A DNA stretch of 64,000 nucleotides, from the NCBI RefSeq assembly GCF_001426345.1, contig NZ_LMEM01000009.1, forward strand, positions 698,540-762,539, given 5' to 3'. Both the position numbers and the translations under genes were made by a program. This document shows positions 63,748 to 64,000 of the stretch, piece by piece (positions within the stretch are counted from its first letter, which is position 1; the number at the start of each line of letters is the position of its first letter). The stretch is from Devosia sp. Root436 (GTDB lineage Bacteria; Pseudomonadota; Alphaproteobacteria; Rhizobiales; Devosiaceae). The notes beneath the pieces were generated by a model. That model had not been told where the DNA came from, did not search any database, and was given only the letters and a program-made list of their open reading frames with translations.

Positions 63748-64000
63748 TCTCGCCTTTCGATACGCGCTCCTTGCGGCAGCGGTGCTCCTTGCAGCACTGC
63801 TGTCGCTGGCCATTGGGCAGCGAACCGATGTCGGCCTGAGCAATGTGCTGCAACTGCTGTTCATCGATGACGGCAGCCTCGCCCGCTCGGCAGTGGTGGA
63901 CCTGCGGCTGCCGCGCACGCTGATCGCCGGCCTGATCGGCATCAATCTGGGTCTGGCGGGCCTGGCTTTGCAGGCCGTGACGCGCAATCCGCTGGCCTCC
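63743..64000 (+). CDS. FecCD-type iron-siderophore permease, N-terminal part
   Basis: 86 codons to the window edge. A first membrane helix (YALLAAAVLLAALLSLAIG) is followed by DLRLPRTLIAGLIGINLGLAGLALQAVTRNPLAS, the opening signature of FecCD permeases. The proposed start is TTG at 63743 with GAGG eight bases upstream; no ATG precedes the first helix. Truncated only by the window end. Confidence 0.88.
   Translation, partial: MPLAFRYALLAAAVLLAALLSLAIGQRTDVGLSNVLQLLFIDDGSLARSAVVDLRLPRTLIAGLIGINLGLAGLALQAVTRNPLAS

Overview
The window is a GC-rich chromosomal stretch from an alphaproteobacterium, most likely of the order Hyphomicrobiales (Devosia-like; the genus is an inference). Supporting markers are a Caulobacter-type FlbD, the cell-cycle regulator CtrA with its phosphotransferase ChpT, a DUF1134/EipA protein, candidate CtrA boxes and GANTC clusters, a probable 6S RNA next to the formyl-THF cyclo-ligase gene, a TPP riboswitch, and several families of intergenic palindromes typical of this group. 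No prophage, insertion sequence, CRISPR array, tRNA or rRNA was seen.

Layout. Positions 1-5834 hold flagellar genes (fliG end, fliH, fliN, flbD, flhA) followed by a small-molecule kinase gene. Positions 5920-11269 carry accessory metabolism and envelope genes (glutathione transferase, LysE exporter, zinc peptidase, acetyltransferase, two PRC-barrel proteins). Positions 11318-18250 combine fliJ-fliI with ctrA, an ECF sigma factor, a CheY-like receiver, chpT, a YHS protein and eipA, so flagellar assembly and the CckA-ChpT-CtrA output sit side by side. Positions 18341-23351 hold a bestrophin, a coiled-coil membrane protein, rluD and rpoH. Positions 23570-27849 form a thiamine salvage unit: thiamine pyrophosphokinase diverging from riboswitch-led thiBPQ. 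Positions 27887-33774 carry a large unknown membrane protein, purA, an EamA transporter and a BBE-type flavoprotein. A DinJ-YafQ toxin-antitoxin pair follows, then serA and serC, a sugar-acid dehydrogenase and an outer-membrane barrel protein.

From 39565 to 55550 the minus strand carries the conserved envelope and repair string read right to left as ruvC-ruvA-ruvB, ybgC, tolQ-tolR-tolA-tolB-pal-cpoB, tilS, ftsH, glmM. This string is interrupted by a VapBC module between ruvA and ruvB, a Nudix gene, an AT-richer PIN-like gene and a CHRD gene on the opposite strand. Two tandem diguanylate cyclases, yebC, a metallophosphoesterase, the formyl-THF cyclo-ligase, a 6S RNA candidate, a ParD gene with a broken ParE, an NhaP antiporter and the start of an iron-siderophore uptake operon complete the window.

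The most interesting material is regulatory and mobile: an exact CtrA box before an outer-membrane protein gene, a near-exact one before eipA, five GANTC sites before ctrA, toxin-antitoxin modules joined into housekeeping operons, a decayed parE abutting the 6S promoter, and at least four families of structured intergenic repeats. I did not find a clear new multigene defence or biosynthetic system.
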